This document shows positions 19,305 to 27,431 of a stretch of 64,000 nt of DNA, piece after piece. The translations under genes were made by a program, and so were the position numbers. The DNA comes from Gp7-AA10 sp035636095 (lineage in GTDB: Bacteria > Acidobacteriota > Thermoanaerobaculia > Gp7-AA8): assembly GCA_035636095.1 (NCBI GenBank), contig DASPZU010000066.1, positions 59,944 to 123,943 of the forward strand. Reading direction: 5' to 3'. The notes beneath the pieces are model-generated. The model was not told where the DNA came from. It did not search any database and saw only the letters and a list, made by a program, of their open reading frames with translations. Positions within the stretch are counted from its first letter, which is position 1. Each line of letters begins with the position of its first letter.

Positions 19305-19826
19305 TTAAGGTTTTCGTTTTGAGCCGTGACGGCGGCGCGTCTTGACGGGCGGCGTGGCCTGAACGTCGAAAGCCTTGCAGAGATGGTCGATCAGCTCGCG
19401 ATTCTCGACCAAGGAGCCCAGCAGCAGGATGCACTTGCGCGACTCGGGATGCTTCGCGATGGCGAGCAGAGCGTTGCGCAGCGCGCCATCCTCGCTCCAT
19501 TCCTCGGCGCCGTCGATCAGCCAGGCGTCCAGGCGGTCATCGGCAGTGGTCCGTAGACGCCGTCCGACGTGCAGCGGCAGGCCTTCGATGTCATCGACGA
19601 GATAACCGGGATGCACGTGGAAGAAGCGGGCGAGGAGCATGCGGGTGGTGGCGGTCAGATGCGGCCGCGTGCCGTTTTCGATCTGTGACAAGTACGACTG
19701 GCTGACGCGGCCACCCAGCTCGTTCTCGATTCCACGCGAGACCTCGGCCTGTGTCAGCTCGCGGCTGAGGCCGCGGGCGGCCCCCTCGACGATTCGTAGC
19801 TCTCGGAGTTTTTCGCCTAGTATCAT
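19305..19826 (-). CDS. XRE-family helix-turn-helix regulator
   Basis: A 173-residue regulator. The N-terminal HTH is seen as LTQAEVSRGIENELGGRVSQSYLSQIENGTRPHL (about residues 23-55, split by a short insertion), followed by a helical region and a basic tail (KTRRRHGSKRKP). The start at 19826 (MILGEKLRELR) was chosen because the HTH family begins there; an upstream in-frame ATG at 19865 would place a palindromic operator inside the gene. It probably controls its own operon with the two SPFH genes downstream through the repeat at 19825-19839. Confidence 0.85.
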   Translation of the reverse strand: MILGEKLRELRIVEGAARGLSRELTQAEVSRGIENELGGRVSQSYLSQIENGTRPHLTATTRMLLARFFHVHPGYLVDDIEGLPLHVGRRLRTTADDRLDAWLIDGAEEWSEDGALRNALLAIAKHPESRKCILLLGSLVENRELIDHLCKAFDVQATPPVKTRRRHGSKRKP

Positions 19827-19839
19827 TGCAATATGCAAT
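19825..19839. promoter_or_regulatory. palindrome at XRE regulator start, likely autoregulatory operator
   Basis: ATTGCA-ATA-TGCAAT: 6-bp arms with a 3-bp centre, overlapping the start codon of the XRE gene and lying about 80 bp before the divergent ferredoxin/NrfD gene. A dimeric XRE protein bound here would block its own transcription or translation. Inference from position and symmetry. Confidence 0.5.
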
Positions 19840-19915
19840 ATATGGCTATTTGCGATAATTGTCAAGGCGGTCGGGAGCCTCCGATTGGGCCGATTTAGGT
19901 GATAATTCCTTGCGC

Positions 19916-21325
19916 ATGACGGAATTGGTGCAATGGGGGAAGGTCATCGACCAGACCCGCTGCATCGGTTGCCACGCCTGCAGCACGGCCTGCAAATCCG
20001 AAAATGCGGTCCCGCTGGGCGTCAACCGGACGTACGTCAAGTCGGTCGATGTCGGTCAGTTTCCAACTGCACGACGCGCCTTTCAGGTCACGCGCTGCAA
20101 TCAGTGCGATCACCCGCCGTGCGTGACCGCCTGTCCGACCACGGCCATGTTCCGCCGGCCGGACGGCATCGTCGACTTCGACAAAAGCATCTGCATCGGA
20201 TGCAAGGCCTGTATCGCGGCCTGTCCTTACGATGCCATCTTCATCAATCCCGAAGACCACTCGGCGGAGAAATGTAATTTCTGCGCCCATCGGATCGAGG
20301 TCGGACTGGAGCCGGCGTGCGTCATCGTCTGTCCGACCGAGGCCATCATCGTCGGGAATTTGAAGGATCCGGAATCGCGCGTCTCGAAGTACGTCAATCG
20401 CGATGTCGTGGCGGTGCGCCGTCCGGAGAAAGAAACGTATCCGAAGCTGTTCTACAAGGGCGCGCATCAGGCGACCCTGGATCCTCTGGCGGCGACGCGA
20501 CCCGAGGGCGGAATTTTCATGTGGAGCGAGCAGGGAGGCGGCGTGAGCTCCGGTCATCCTGGATTCGCGAACAATGTCGCGGCGGCTATGCTCTCCTACG
20601 ACGTTCCGCATCGCGCGCCGTGGGGCTGGCCGGTCAGTTTGTACATTTGGACGAAAGCGATTGCAGCCGGAACGTATCTCGTGGCATCCGCTATGGCCAT
20701 GAGCGGTCGCATGGCGCCGGCCATCTCCGCGATTTTTCTCGCGATCACGCTGCTGCTGCTGGTGGGCGACCTCGAGCATCCGGGGCGCTTCTACATGATC
20801 CTGACGCGTCCGCAGTGGCGAAGCTGGCTCGTGCGCGGCGCCGTTATTTTGACCGCGTTTGGGGTCGTGATCGGAGTCGATCTGCTGTGGTCACCATCGT
20901 GGCTTGCGTTTATCGGAATTCCGATCGCCGCTGCGGCCGGAACCTACACAGCATTTCTCTTCGCGCAGGCGAAGGCCCGCGATCTTTGGCAAAACCCGCT
21001 GCTGCCGGTGCGTCATCTCGTGCAGTGCATCGTCGCAGGCAGTGCAGTGTTGCGGCTCATGCCTTTGCTCGCGATCGCGGCTGCGGCGCATCTGATTTTG
21101 ATCCTCGCCGAAGTCGCCACGCCACATCCGACGGCCCACGCAAGACTCGCCGTCCGCGAAATGGTCCGCGGCAAATATCGAGTCTTTTTCGTCATCGGCG
21201 TCGTGCTTCAATTCGCAGGTCTTTGTGGAGTGCCGCCGACCGCGGCGGCGATTCTCATTCTCATCGGACTTCTCGCATCGGAGCATGCCCACGTGGGCGC
21301 GGCCCAGGCGGTGCCGCTGGCATGA
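19916..21325 (+). CDS. fused four-cluster ferredoxin / NrfD-like membrane anchor subunit
   Basis: A 469-residue fusion. Residues 1-190 are a PsrB/NrfC-like electron-transfer subunit with four 4Fe-4S cysteine groups: CIGCHACSTACKSE, CNQCDHPPCVTACPT, CIGCKACIAACPYDA and CNFCAHR...CVIVCPTEA. After a linker (about 190-235), residues 236-469 are a PsrC/NrfD-like quinone-interacting membrane domain with about eight helices (WPVSLYIWTKAIAAGTYLVAS, LLLLVGDLEHPGRFYMIL). The two parts are usually separate genes. There is no signal peptide, so the clusters face the cytoplasm. The chain passes electrons between the downstream molybdenum subunit and the quinone pool. Its stop overlaps that gene's start (ATGA). 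Confidence 0.92.
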   Translation: MTELVQWGKVIDQTRCIGCHACSTACKSENAVPLGVNRTYVKSVDVGQFPTARRAFQVTRCNQCDHPPCVTACPTTAMFRRPDGIVDFDKSICIGCKACIAACPYDAIFINPEDHSAEKCNFCAHRIEVGLEPACVIVCPTEAIIVGNLKDPESRVSKYVNRDVVAVRRPEKETYPKLFYKGAHQATLDPLAATRPEGGIFMWSEQGGGVSSGHPGFANNVAAAMLSYDVPHRAPWGWPVSLYIWTKAIAAGTYLVASAMAMSGRMAPAISAIFLAITLLLLVGDLEHPGRFYMILTRPQWRSWLVRGAVILTAFGVVIGVDLLWSPSWLAFIGIPIAAAAGTYTAFLFAQAKARDLWQNPLLPVRHLVQCIVAGSAVLRLMPLLAIAAAAHLILILAEVATPHPTAHARLAVREMVRGKYRVFFVIGVVLQFAGLCGVPPTAAAILILIGLLASEHAHVGAAQAVPLA

Positions 21326-24126
21326 GTCTGCGATCGTATCCCCCACTCGAAAAGTGGGATGACTGGACGGAGTTGGAATCGGTCGCCTGGCCGAAGCGGG
21401 TCGAGCGGCACTACATGCTCGTGCCGACCACGTGCTTCAACTGCGAGTCGGCGTGCGGACTGCTGGCCTATGTCGATCGCGAGACGCTGGAAGTTCGCAA
21501 GTACGAAGGCAATCCGGAACATCCGGGATCGCGCGGTCGCAACTGCGCCAAAGGTCCTGCCACGCTCAATCAGGCCAACGATCCCGATCGGATTCTCTAT
21601 CCGCTGCGTCGCGAGGGAAAACGCGGCGAAAATCGGTGGCGCCGCGTGACGTGGGATGAAGCGCTCGACGACATCGCGTCGCGAATCCGGCACGCTATCG
21701 CGGGAGGACGCCCGAACGAAGTGATGTATCACGTCGGCCGGCCCGGTGAAGACGGCTACACCGAGCGCGTGCTGGCGGCGTGGGGAGTCGACGGCCACAA
21801 CTCGCACACCAACATCTGCTCCTCCAGCGCGCGCGCCGGATATCAATTCTGGATGGGATGGGACCGGCCCAGCCCGGATCACGCCAATGCCGATGTCATC
21901 CTTCTCATCAGCGCGCATCTCGAATCGGGCCATTACTTCAATCCGCACGCGCAGCGCGTGATGGAGGGGAAGGCGCGCGGCGCGAAGCTGATCGTCTTCG
22001 ATGTGCGGCTCTCCAACACCGCCACCCACGCCGATCATTGGCTGGCACCCTGGCCGGGGAGCGAGGCCGCCATCCTGCTCGCGATCGCGAACTACATCAT
22101 CAGCAACCATCGTTACGATCGCGAGTTCGTTCGACGATGGTGGAATTGGTACGAGCTGGCCGCGACCTTCGAAGAATTCGAGCGCAAGCTTGGCGAGCTT
22201 TACGCGTCGTACACATTCGAGTTCGCGGAAAAGGAATCGGGCATCGCGGCCGCAACGATCGAGAGGGTGGCGGAACTGGTGGCGTCGGCCGGAAAGCGAC
22301 TGAGCACGCACACCTGGCGCTCCGCGACCTCCGGAAACCTCGGCGGCTGGCAGGTCGCCCGCGCTCTCTTCATGCTCAACGCCTTGTTAGGCGCGATCGG
22401 CACCGAAGGCGGCACCTTTCCCAACGGATGGAACAAGTTCGTACCGCGTCCGATGTATATGCCGCCGCATCCGCCCAAGTGGAACGATCTCACCTGGCCC
22501 GACGAGTTCCCGCTCTCCTGCAACGAGATGTCGTTTCTCCTTCCTCATCTTCTTCAGGATGGTCGCGGCAAGCTGGAGGTCTACTTCAGCCGCGTCTACA
22601 ACCCGGTGTGGACAAATCCCGACGGCTTCTCGTGGATCGAAGCGCTCACCGACGAATCGAAGATCGGACTCCACGTCGCGCTCACGCCGACGTGGAGCGA
22701 GACCGCCTATTTCGCCGATTACATCCTGCCGGTGGGCATCGGATCGGAGCGCCACGATCTCCATTCCTACGAGACGCACGACGCGCAATGGATCGGATTT
22801 CGTCAGCCCATCATGCGCGCCGTGAAGGAGCGCCTCGGCACGCACATCAAGGACACGCGCGAGGTGAATCCGGGCGAGGTGTGGGAAGAAAACGAATTCT
22901 GGATCGAAGTTTCGTGGCGCGTCGATCCGGATGGGAAACTCGGAATCCGCAGATGGTTTGAATCGAAGAAACAGCCCGGCACGAAATTAAATATAGATGA
23001 ATATTATGCACATATATTCGAGCATTCCGTGCCGGGGCTGCGCGAGAAAGCCGCACAAGACTCGACAACGCCACTCGATTGGATGCGGCGGCGCGGCGCG
23101 TTCGAAGTGAAGCGCAATGTCGGCGCGGTGCATGAGGAAGCCGTTGCGCAATCTGAGCTCGCCGACGTGCACACCGATGCGCACGGGCGCGTCTTCACGC
23201 GCTCGCCGAAACCGGACGCGATGAACGTTGTCGCGACGCCGTCGCCAGAAGGTGATGCCGAGGGAAGGCGGGCGATCGGGGTGCAGTTCGACGGGGTCGT
23301 CAGGCGCGGATTTCCGACGCCCAGCGGCAGGCTCGAGTTCTACTCCAAGACGCTCGCCGACTGGGGATGGCCGGAGATGGCCACTCCCGGCTACACGCGC
23401 AGTCACGTGCATCCCGAAAACCTGCAGCCGGGCGAGATGCCGCTCATTCCGACTTTTCGTCTGCCGGTGCAGATCCACACCCGCAGCGCGAATTCGAAAT
23501 GGCTCGACGAGATCGCGCACACCAATCCGCTGTGGATCCATCCCATCGACGCCAAGCGCATCGGCGTCGGCAATGGCGGGCTCGTTCGCGTGGAAACGCG
23601 CATCGGGCACTTCATCGTCAAGGCCTGGGTGACAGAAGGCATTCGTCCGGGCGTGGTGGCGTGCAGCCATCACATGGGCCGCTGGAAAACTTCCGATCAC
23701 GGACAGCGGCAGATGATGGCGACCGTGAAACTGGATCGCGAGGGCAGCCGATGGTTTCTGCGCCGCGAAACCGGCGTGCAGCCTTACCAGTCGCGCGATG
23801 CCGACACCGAACGCATCTGGTGGACCGACGCGGGCGTGCATCAGAACCTCACCTTCGCAGTGCAACCCGATCCGATCTCGGGCATGCACTGCTGGCATCA
23901 GGCGGTCCGCATTCGGAAAGCGGACCCGAGCGACCAATACGGCGACGTGTCGGTTGACGTCGCGAAATCGCGGGATGCCTATAAAGAATGGATGGCCAGG
24001 ACGCGGCCGGCGTCGACACATTCACCCGACGGCACGCGCCGCCCGTACTGGATGATGCGTCCGCTCAAGCCGTCGCGCGAGGTCTATCGGCTCACTTCAG
24101 CGCAAGGATCACCGCAAGCGCGATGA
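21322..24126 (+). CDS. molybdopterin oxidoreductase catalytic subunit (CISM family)
   Basis: A 934-residue MopB/DMSO-reductase-family enzyme that binds bis-MGD and one 4Fe-4S cluster through Cys38, Cys41, Cys45 and Cys75 (CFNCESACG ... RGRNCAKG). Typical motifs follow: DPDRILYPLRREGKRG, WDEALDDIASRI, THTWRSATSGNLGGWQVARALFMLNALLGAIGTEGG and, near the end, the molybdopterin-dinucleotide-binding domain (HTRSANSKWLDEIAHTNPLWIHP). There is no twin-arginine signal peptide, so the enzyme is probably cytoplasmic. This recalls cytoplasm-facing sulfite dehydrogenase (SoeABC) more than periplasmic polysulfide or thiosulfate reductases, but the substrate is not determinable by eye. The short patch 22983-23022 is strikingly AT-rich with rare codons. 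Confidence 0.92.
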   Translation: MSLRSYPPLEKWDDWTELESVAWPKRVERHYMLVPTTCFNCESACGLLAYVDRETLEVRKYEGNPEHPGSRGRNCAKGPATLNQANDPDRILYPLRREGKRGENRWRRVTWDEALDDIASRIRHAIAGGRPNEVMYHVGRPGEDGYTERVLAAWGVDGHNSHTNICSSSARAGYQFWMGWDRPSPDHANADVILLISAHLESGHYFNPHAQRVMEGKARGAKLIVFDVRLSNTATHADHWLAPWPGSEAAILLAIANYIISNHRYDREFVRRWWNWYELAATFEEFERKLGELYASYTFEFAEKESGIAAATIERVAELVASAGKRLSTHTWRSATSGNLGGWQVARALFMLNALLGAIGTEGGTFPNGWNKFVPRPMYMPPHPPKWNDLTWPDEFPLSCNEMSFLLPHLLQDGRGKLEVYFSRVYNPVWTNPDGFSWIEALTDESKIGLHVALTPTWSETAYFADYILPVGIGSERHDLHSYETHDAQWIGFRQPIMRAVKERLGTHIKDTREVNPGEVWEENEFWIEVSWRVDPDGKLGIRRWFESKKQPGTKLNIDEYYAHIFEHSVPGLREKAAQDSTTPLDWMRRRGAFEVKRNVGAVHEEAVAQSELADVHTDAHGRVFTRSPKPDAMNVVATPSPEGDAEGRRAIGVQFDGVVRRGFPTPSGRLEFYSKTLADWGWPEMATPGYTRSHVHPENLQPGEMPLIPTFRLPVQIHTRSANSKWLDEIAHTNPLWIHPIDAKRIGVGNGGLVRVETRIGHFIVKAWVTEGIRPGVVACSHHMGRWKTSDHGQRQMMATVKLDREGSRWFLRRETGVQPYQSRDADTERIWWTDAGVHQNLTFAVQPDPISGMHCWHQAVRIRKADPSDQYGDVSVDVAKSRDAYKEWMARTRPASTHSPDGTRRPYWMMRPLKPSREVYRLTSAQGSPQAR

Positions 24127-24164
24127 GAATCGCGCCCGCGATGCGTGTGTCGAGGCGGACCGAT

Positions 24165-24758
24165 TCATCGAGTACATCGATACACAAACGCGGGCGGGAC
24201 GTTCCGCCACACCACCGGCGTGGCATGGACGGTCGCAAAATTCGCATCCAGGCGATCGCGAAACCGACGCGCCGTCGGCAGCCACGAAGCGTGCAGGTAT
24301 GCAAATGTCGCGAACGTCCCGCCGACGCCCAGGATGCCGTTGATCGCCGCTAGCAGCCGTGACTGAAGATCGCCGTCGAATGCCGCCCACGGCAATCCGC
24401 TGATGACGCAGTCGGCGAAAGTCCTGCCGGCGGCACGGAGATGATCCCCGACGCGCTCGGCGGAATCGGCGATGACCTGCACTTGCGTAAAGCGCGATGC
24501 CAGGATCTCGGCGAAGGTCGGGTTCACTTCGATGGAGAGGATCTTCGCGTCCTCGCTTGCCTCTCGTGTGATCCGCTCCGTGAACGCCCCCGTCCCTCCG
24601 CCGAGCTCCACGATCGTCCGGGCATCCGCGACTCCGGCCTGGCGGACGATCTCCGCTGCAAGGATGGAGCTGCTCGGAGCGATGGCACCGACGGTCCGCG
24701 GCGCAGTCAAAAACATTTGCAGAAACCGCACGTGATCGGAGACCGCTTCGAAGCTCAC
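24165..24758 (-). CDS. PmtA-like SAM-dependent methyltransferase
   Basis: A 197-residue class I methyltransferase. Motif I is IVELGGGTGAFTERI, the acidic ribose-binding residue is in ILSIEVNP, and the segment CVISGLPWAAFDGDLQ matches the phospholipid N-methyltransferase / rRNA-dimethylase-like (PmtA) group. The N-terminus (FLQMFLTAPRTVGAIAPSS) is also typical. It would methylate phosphatidylethanolamine or a related amine at the membrane surface. The start is GTG at 24758 and overlaps the stop of a 44-codon upstream reading frame (GTGA), indicating translational coupling. It is convergent with the molybdoenzyme gene. Confidence 0.82.
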   Translation of the reverse strand: MSFEAVSDHVRFLQMFLTAPRTVGAIAPSSSILAAEIVRQAGVADARTIVELGGGTGAFTERITREASEDAKILSIEVNPTFAEILASRFTQVQVIADSAERVGDHLRAAGRTFADCVISGLPWAAFDGDLQSRLLAAINGILGVGGTFATFAYLHASWLPTARRFRDRLDANFATVHATPVVWRNVPPAFVYRCTR

Positions 24759-24889
24759 GACACCACCGCCGCGATGTAGGTCGGCTGGGCGTGGAGCGTG
24801 GGCGCATTACTGCGGCGTGACTGCGCATTGGTAGCAGCGCGAGCGATGAAAAACGCAAACAGGATCGCGGAACGAATCAGACGGAGCAT
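24755..24889 (-). CDS. 44-residue membrane or exported peptide, coupled to the methyltransferase
   Basis: The frame starts at ATG 24889 with AGGAGG six bases upstream and encodes 44 residues. The N-terminus is MLRLIRSAILFAFFIARAA, a basic start followed by a hydrophobic helix, like a signal peptide or small membrane anchor. The remainder (TNAQSRRSNAPTLHAQPTYI) is polar. The stop TGA overlaps the GTG start of the methyltransferase. Strong Shine-Dalgarno sequence plus overlap support real translation; function is unknown. It could instead be a leader whose translation controls the methyltransferase. Confidence 0.6.
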   Translation of the reverse strand: MLRLIRSAILFAFFIARAATNAQSRRSNAPTLHAQPTYIAAVVS

Positions 24890-24973
24890 GGCGGCCTCCT
24901 TGTGAGACCAAGTTCGGCGCTGTCTGCTCCAAAGAGATGGGGGCCAAGTGCGGAAGTTCTGGGATTCTTCTGG

Positions 24974-24990
24974 GGCCGCTGACAGCGGCC
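24974..24990. promoter_or_regulatory. hairpin upstream of TonB receptor gene
   Basis: GGCCGCT-GAC-AGCGGCC: 7-bp stem with a 3-nt loop, ending 23 bp before the chosen receptor start. It may form in the 5' leader of the receptor mRNA. No known riboswitch consensus was recognised around it. Confidence 0.35.
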
Positions 24991-25013
24991 GCGGCGAGGT
25001 CTACATTGACGCC

Positions 25014-26894
25014 ATGCTGTCAGTGCTGCTGTGGATCGCGCTCGCGCAGGAGCTGCCCAAACAAGGCGAGACGATCGTGGTGGTTGCGACGCACGACAGG
25101 GGGTCGGTATTAGACGCGCCGCAGTCGGTCAGCGTCATCGATCAGAAGCAGATCGCGATGTCAGCGGCCGGCAACATCGCCGATCTCGCGCGCGGTGAGC
25201 CGGGCATCAACATCGTGCACACATCCGCTCGCGACGTCGGCATTCGTTCGCGAGGCGCGAGCGGAGTCGCGGAGCATCGCGAGCTCACGCTGCTCGATGG
25301 CCGCTCGACCTATCTCGATTTCTACGGCGTGGTGTTGTGGGACTTCCTGCCCGTGAATATCGACGAGATCAAACAGATCGAGATCCTTCGCGGTCCCGGC
25401 TCTGCATTGTGGGGACCGAATGCGCTCTCGGGCGTCATCAACGTGCGCACAAAATCGCCGCGCGAGCTCAAAGGCGGATCGGCAACTCTCGCGGCGGGAC
25501 AAGTCGGCACACGATCGGCGTCTGTTCTTTGGGCCGAGGTGTTCGATCGTTACAGCTACAAAGCATCAGGCAGTTTTTTCGAGCAGCACGCCTGGCAGCG
25601 CGACGATACGCTGCCGAATTACGGCTTCGAAAATAAAGGAACGCGACAGCCGAAGGCCGATTTGCGATTCGACTGGGGATCGGGATCGGAGCCGCTGTGG
25701 TCATACAAGATCGGATACGGCGGCACAACCGGCATCTTTCATTCGCGCCTAGGTCCATTCCTGATTGAGCCGGGAACGTACGTCGGATACGCAGAGGTCG
25801 ATCGGAACACCAACTCTTTCGATGCCAAGGCCTATTGGAATCGACTGCGCGGAGACGCTCCGAATCTCATCAACGGGCTCAATTTCTCGTTCGCGATGGA
25901 CACCTACGCTGCCGAAGCGACGAGCCGTCATGCGATCGGCACGAAACAATTGATCGTGTACGGCGGAAGCGTCCGCGACAGCCGTTTCGATCTTTCAATC
26001 GCCCCGCAGGGGCATGAGCGCAACGAAATCGGCGTGTTCGCCGAAGACTCCGCGATCCTCACCAACAATCTCACCGCCTACGTCGGCGCGCGCATCGATC
26101 GATTCAATACCCTCGGCACAGCGTTCTCCCCACGAACGAGCCTGGTGTACAAGCCGCGTCCCGATCAGGCCATTCACATCGCGTACAACCGCGCCTATCG
26201 ATCGCCTTCTCTGGTCGACAACTTCCTCGACACATCGATCCCGAATTCGGTAGGGAAGATCGTCTTCGTCACGCATGCAGTCGGCAATCCCGACTTGCGG
26301 GCGGAGCTGGTGGACGCTTTCGAAATCGGCTACAACGTTTCGACAGCGCGTCACGGTTTCTTCACGGCATCGGCCTATCGCAACTTGACCAGGAACAACA
26401 TCGTCTTCGTGCCGACCGAGTTCTATCCGACGACTCTTCCGAAGACATTCAGCTTTCTCAACGTCGGACGCGTTGTCGACCAGGGTCTCGAGGTGTCGTG
26501 GGACAACGACTGGAGCACGGCTTTTTCGACGAAAGCTTCGTTGACGTACGAAGAGAATCCGAAGATCACCAACAAGTCGACAATCCCGCTGCAGGTCAAT
26601 CGCCCGCCGAGATATCAGGGCTCGTTGCTTGCGAACATCCGTCAGGCGCGATGGTTTGCGTCGGGCGATGTCAGTTACTGCGACAAAGCATTCTGGGCGG
26701 ACGTGCTCGACTCGCGATTCTGGGGGACGACGCGCTCCTACATCATGGTCGACGCGGCTGTCGGCGTGCCGGTTGGACACAACGTTGACGTCCTGGCCAA
26801 GGGCACAAATCTTCTCGACCGCCGGATCAAAGAGCACATCTTTGGCGACATCATTCGACGCGAGCTGACGGCTGAAGTCCGGTACCGGTTCTAA
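25014..26894 (+). CDS. TonB-dependent outer-membrane receptor
   Basis: A 626-residue receptor with a short signal peptide (MLSVLLWIALAQ). The plug domain starts at ETIVVVATHDRGSVLDAPQSVSVI, with NIADLARGEPGINIVHTS and the conserved IEILRGPGSALWGPNALSGVINVRTKSP. The beta-barrel ends in VRYRF with a terminal Phe. It is shorter than the receptor at 199-3411 and lacks the carboxypeptidase-like N-domain, resembling siderophore, cobalamin or copper receptors (BtuB/FepA type). Only a weak GAGG is seen before 25014; an upstream GTG at 24948 is possible but would add a non-signal extension. A lipoprotein gene follows 78 bp later. Confidence 0.88.
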   Translation: MLSVLLWIALAQELPKQGETIVVVATHDRGSVLDAPQSVSVIDQKQIAMSAAGNIADLARGEPGINIVHTSARDVGIRSRGASGVAEHRELTLLDGRSTYLDFYGVVLWDFLPVNIDEIKQIEILRGPGSALWGPNALSGVINVRTKSPRELKGGSATLAAGQVGTRSASVLWAEVFDRYSYKASGSFFEQHAWQRDDTLPNYGFENKGTRQPKADLRFDWGSGSEPLWSYKIGYGGTTGIFHSRLGPFLIEPGTYVGYAEVDRNTNSFDAKAYWNRLRGDAPNLINGLNFSFAMDTYAAEATSRHAIGTKQLIVYGGSVRDSRFDLSIAPQGHERNEIGVFAEDSAILTNNLTAYVGARIDRFNTLGTAFSPRTSLVYKPRPDQAIHIAYNRAYRSPSLVDNFLDTSIPNSVGKIVFVTHAVGNPDLRAELVDAFEIGYNVSTARHGFFTASAYRNLTRNNIVFVPTEFYPTTLPKTFSFLNVGRVVDQGLEVSWDNDWSTAFSTKASLTYEENPKITNKSTIPLQVNRPPRYQGSLLANIRQARWFASGDVSYCDKAFWADVLDSRFWGTTRSYIMVDAAVGVPVGHNVDVLAKGTNLLDRRIKEHIFGDIIRRELTAEVRYRF

Positions 26895-26972
26895 CTCCCC
26901 ATCAGATTCCCAGAACATCACCAAGACCTTCGCGGCCTCGGACGCGATCTTCAGTCATGACGGAGGTGACTG

Positions 26973-27425
26973 ATGAACCGCATTCTCTCGGTTCCCGTTC
27001 TTGTCTGCGCTCTCGTTTTCGCCGGTTGCGACTACGATGTTCCGATCACCGAAGCGCCAACGCGCCGCGTCGAGCCGCGACTGCTCGCGACCTGGACTCC
27101 GCTGGTGGCCGGCCGTGAGAGCGAAAAGTTGAGGATTCAGCGCATCGACGATTCGCGATACGTGATCTTCTACGAAGGCGATGTGTATGTTGCCCATCAT
27201 TCCGATATCGCCGGCACTCCGCTGGCCTCGGTCCGAACATGCGGCAGATACCTCTACTTCGCCTGGGAGCTTTCCGGCGACGGTCGGCGATTGACTGTGA
27301 GGCAAATCAACAGCAGGGTAGTGCCGACGGAGACGCGTGATTCAGCCGCCGTTGTAAGGCTCATCGAGGCGAATCGCGCCAATCCCTATCTCCTCGACGA
27401 CGGATTCGAATATTCGCGGGATTGA
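26973..27425 (+). CDS. small lipoprotein of unknown function
   Basis: A 150-residue protein with signal peptide and lipobox ALVFAGC, preceded by GGAGG. The mature part is mostly beta-like (LATWTPLVAGRESEKLRIQRIDDSRYVIFYEGDVYVAHHSDI) and may be an outer-membrane-associated partner of the receptor just upstream. No family recognised. The regulator gene begins 6 bp after its stop, so the two are probably co-transcribed. Confidence 0.75.
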   Translation: MNRILSVPVLVCALVFAGCDYDVPITEAPTRRVEPRLLATWTPLVAGRESEKLRIQRIDDSRYVIFYEGDVYVAHHSDIAGTPLASVRTCGRYLYFAWELSGDGRRLTVRQINSRVVPTETRDSAAVVRLIEANRANPYLLDDGFEYSRD

Positions 27426-27431
27426 GGCACA

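Noticed and set aside
22987..24021. 344-codon minus-strand frame opposite the molybdoenzyme gene
   Set aside because: Antisense shadow with His/Arg-rich composition and no recognisable domain.
19916..24126. Firm assignment as sulfite dehydrogenase soeABC
   Set aside because: Lack of a Tat signal and overall composition fit, but cytoplasmic orientation is shared by other uncharacterised complexes, and subunit fusion differs; the symbol was left out.
24900..25013. Cobalamin riboswitch upstream of the second TonB receptor
   Set aside because: No B12-box-like sequence was found; only a simple 7-bp hairpin is visible.
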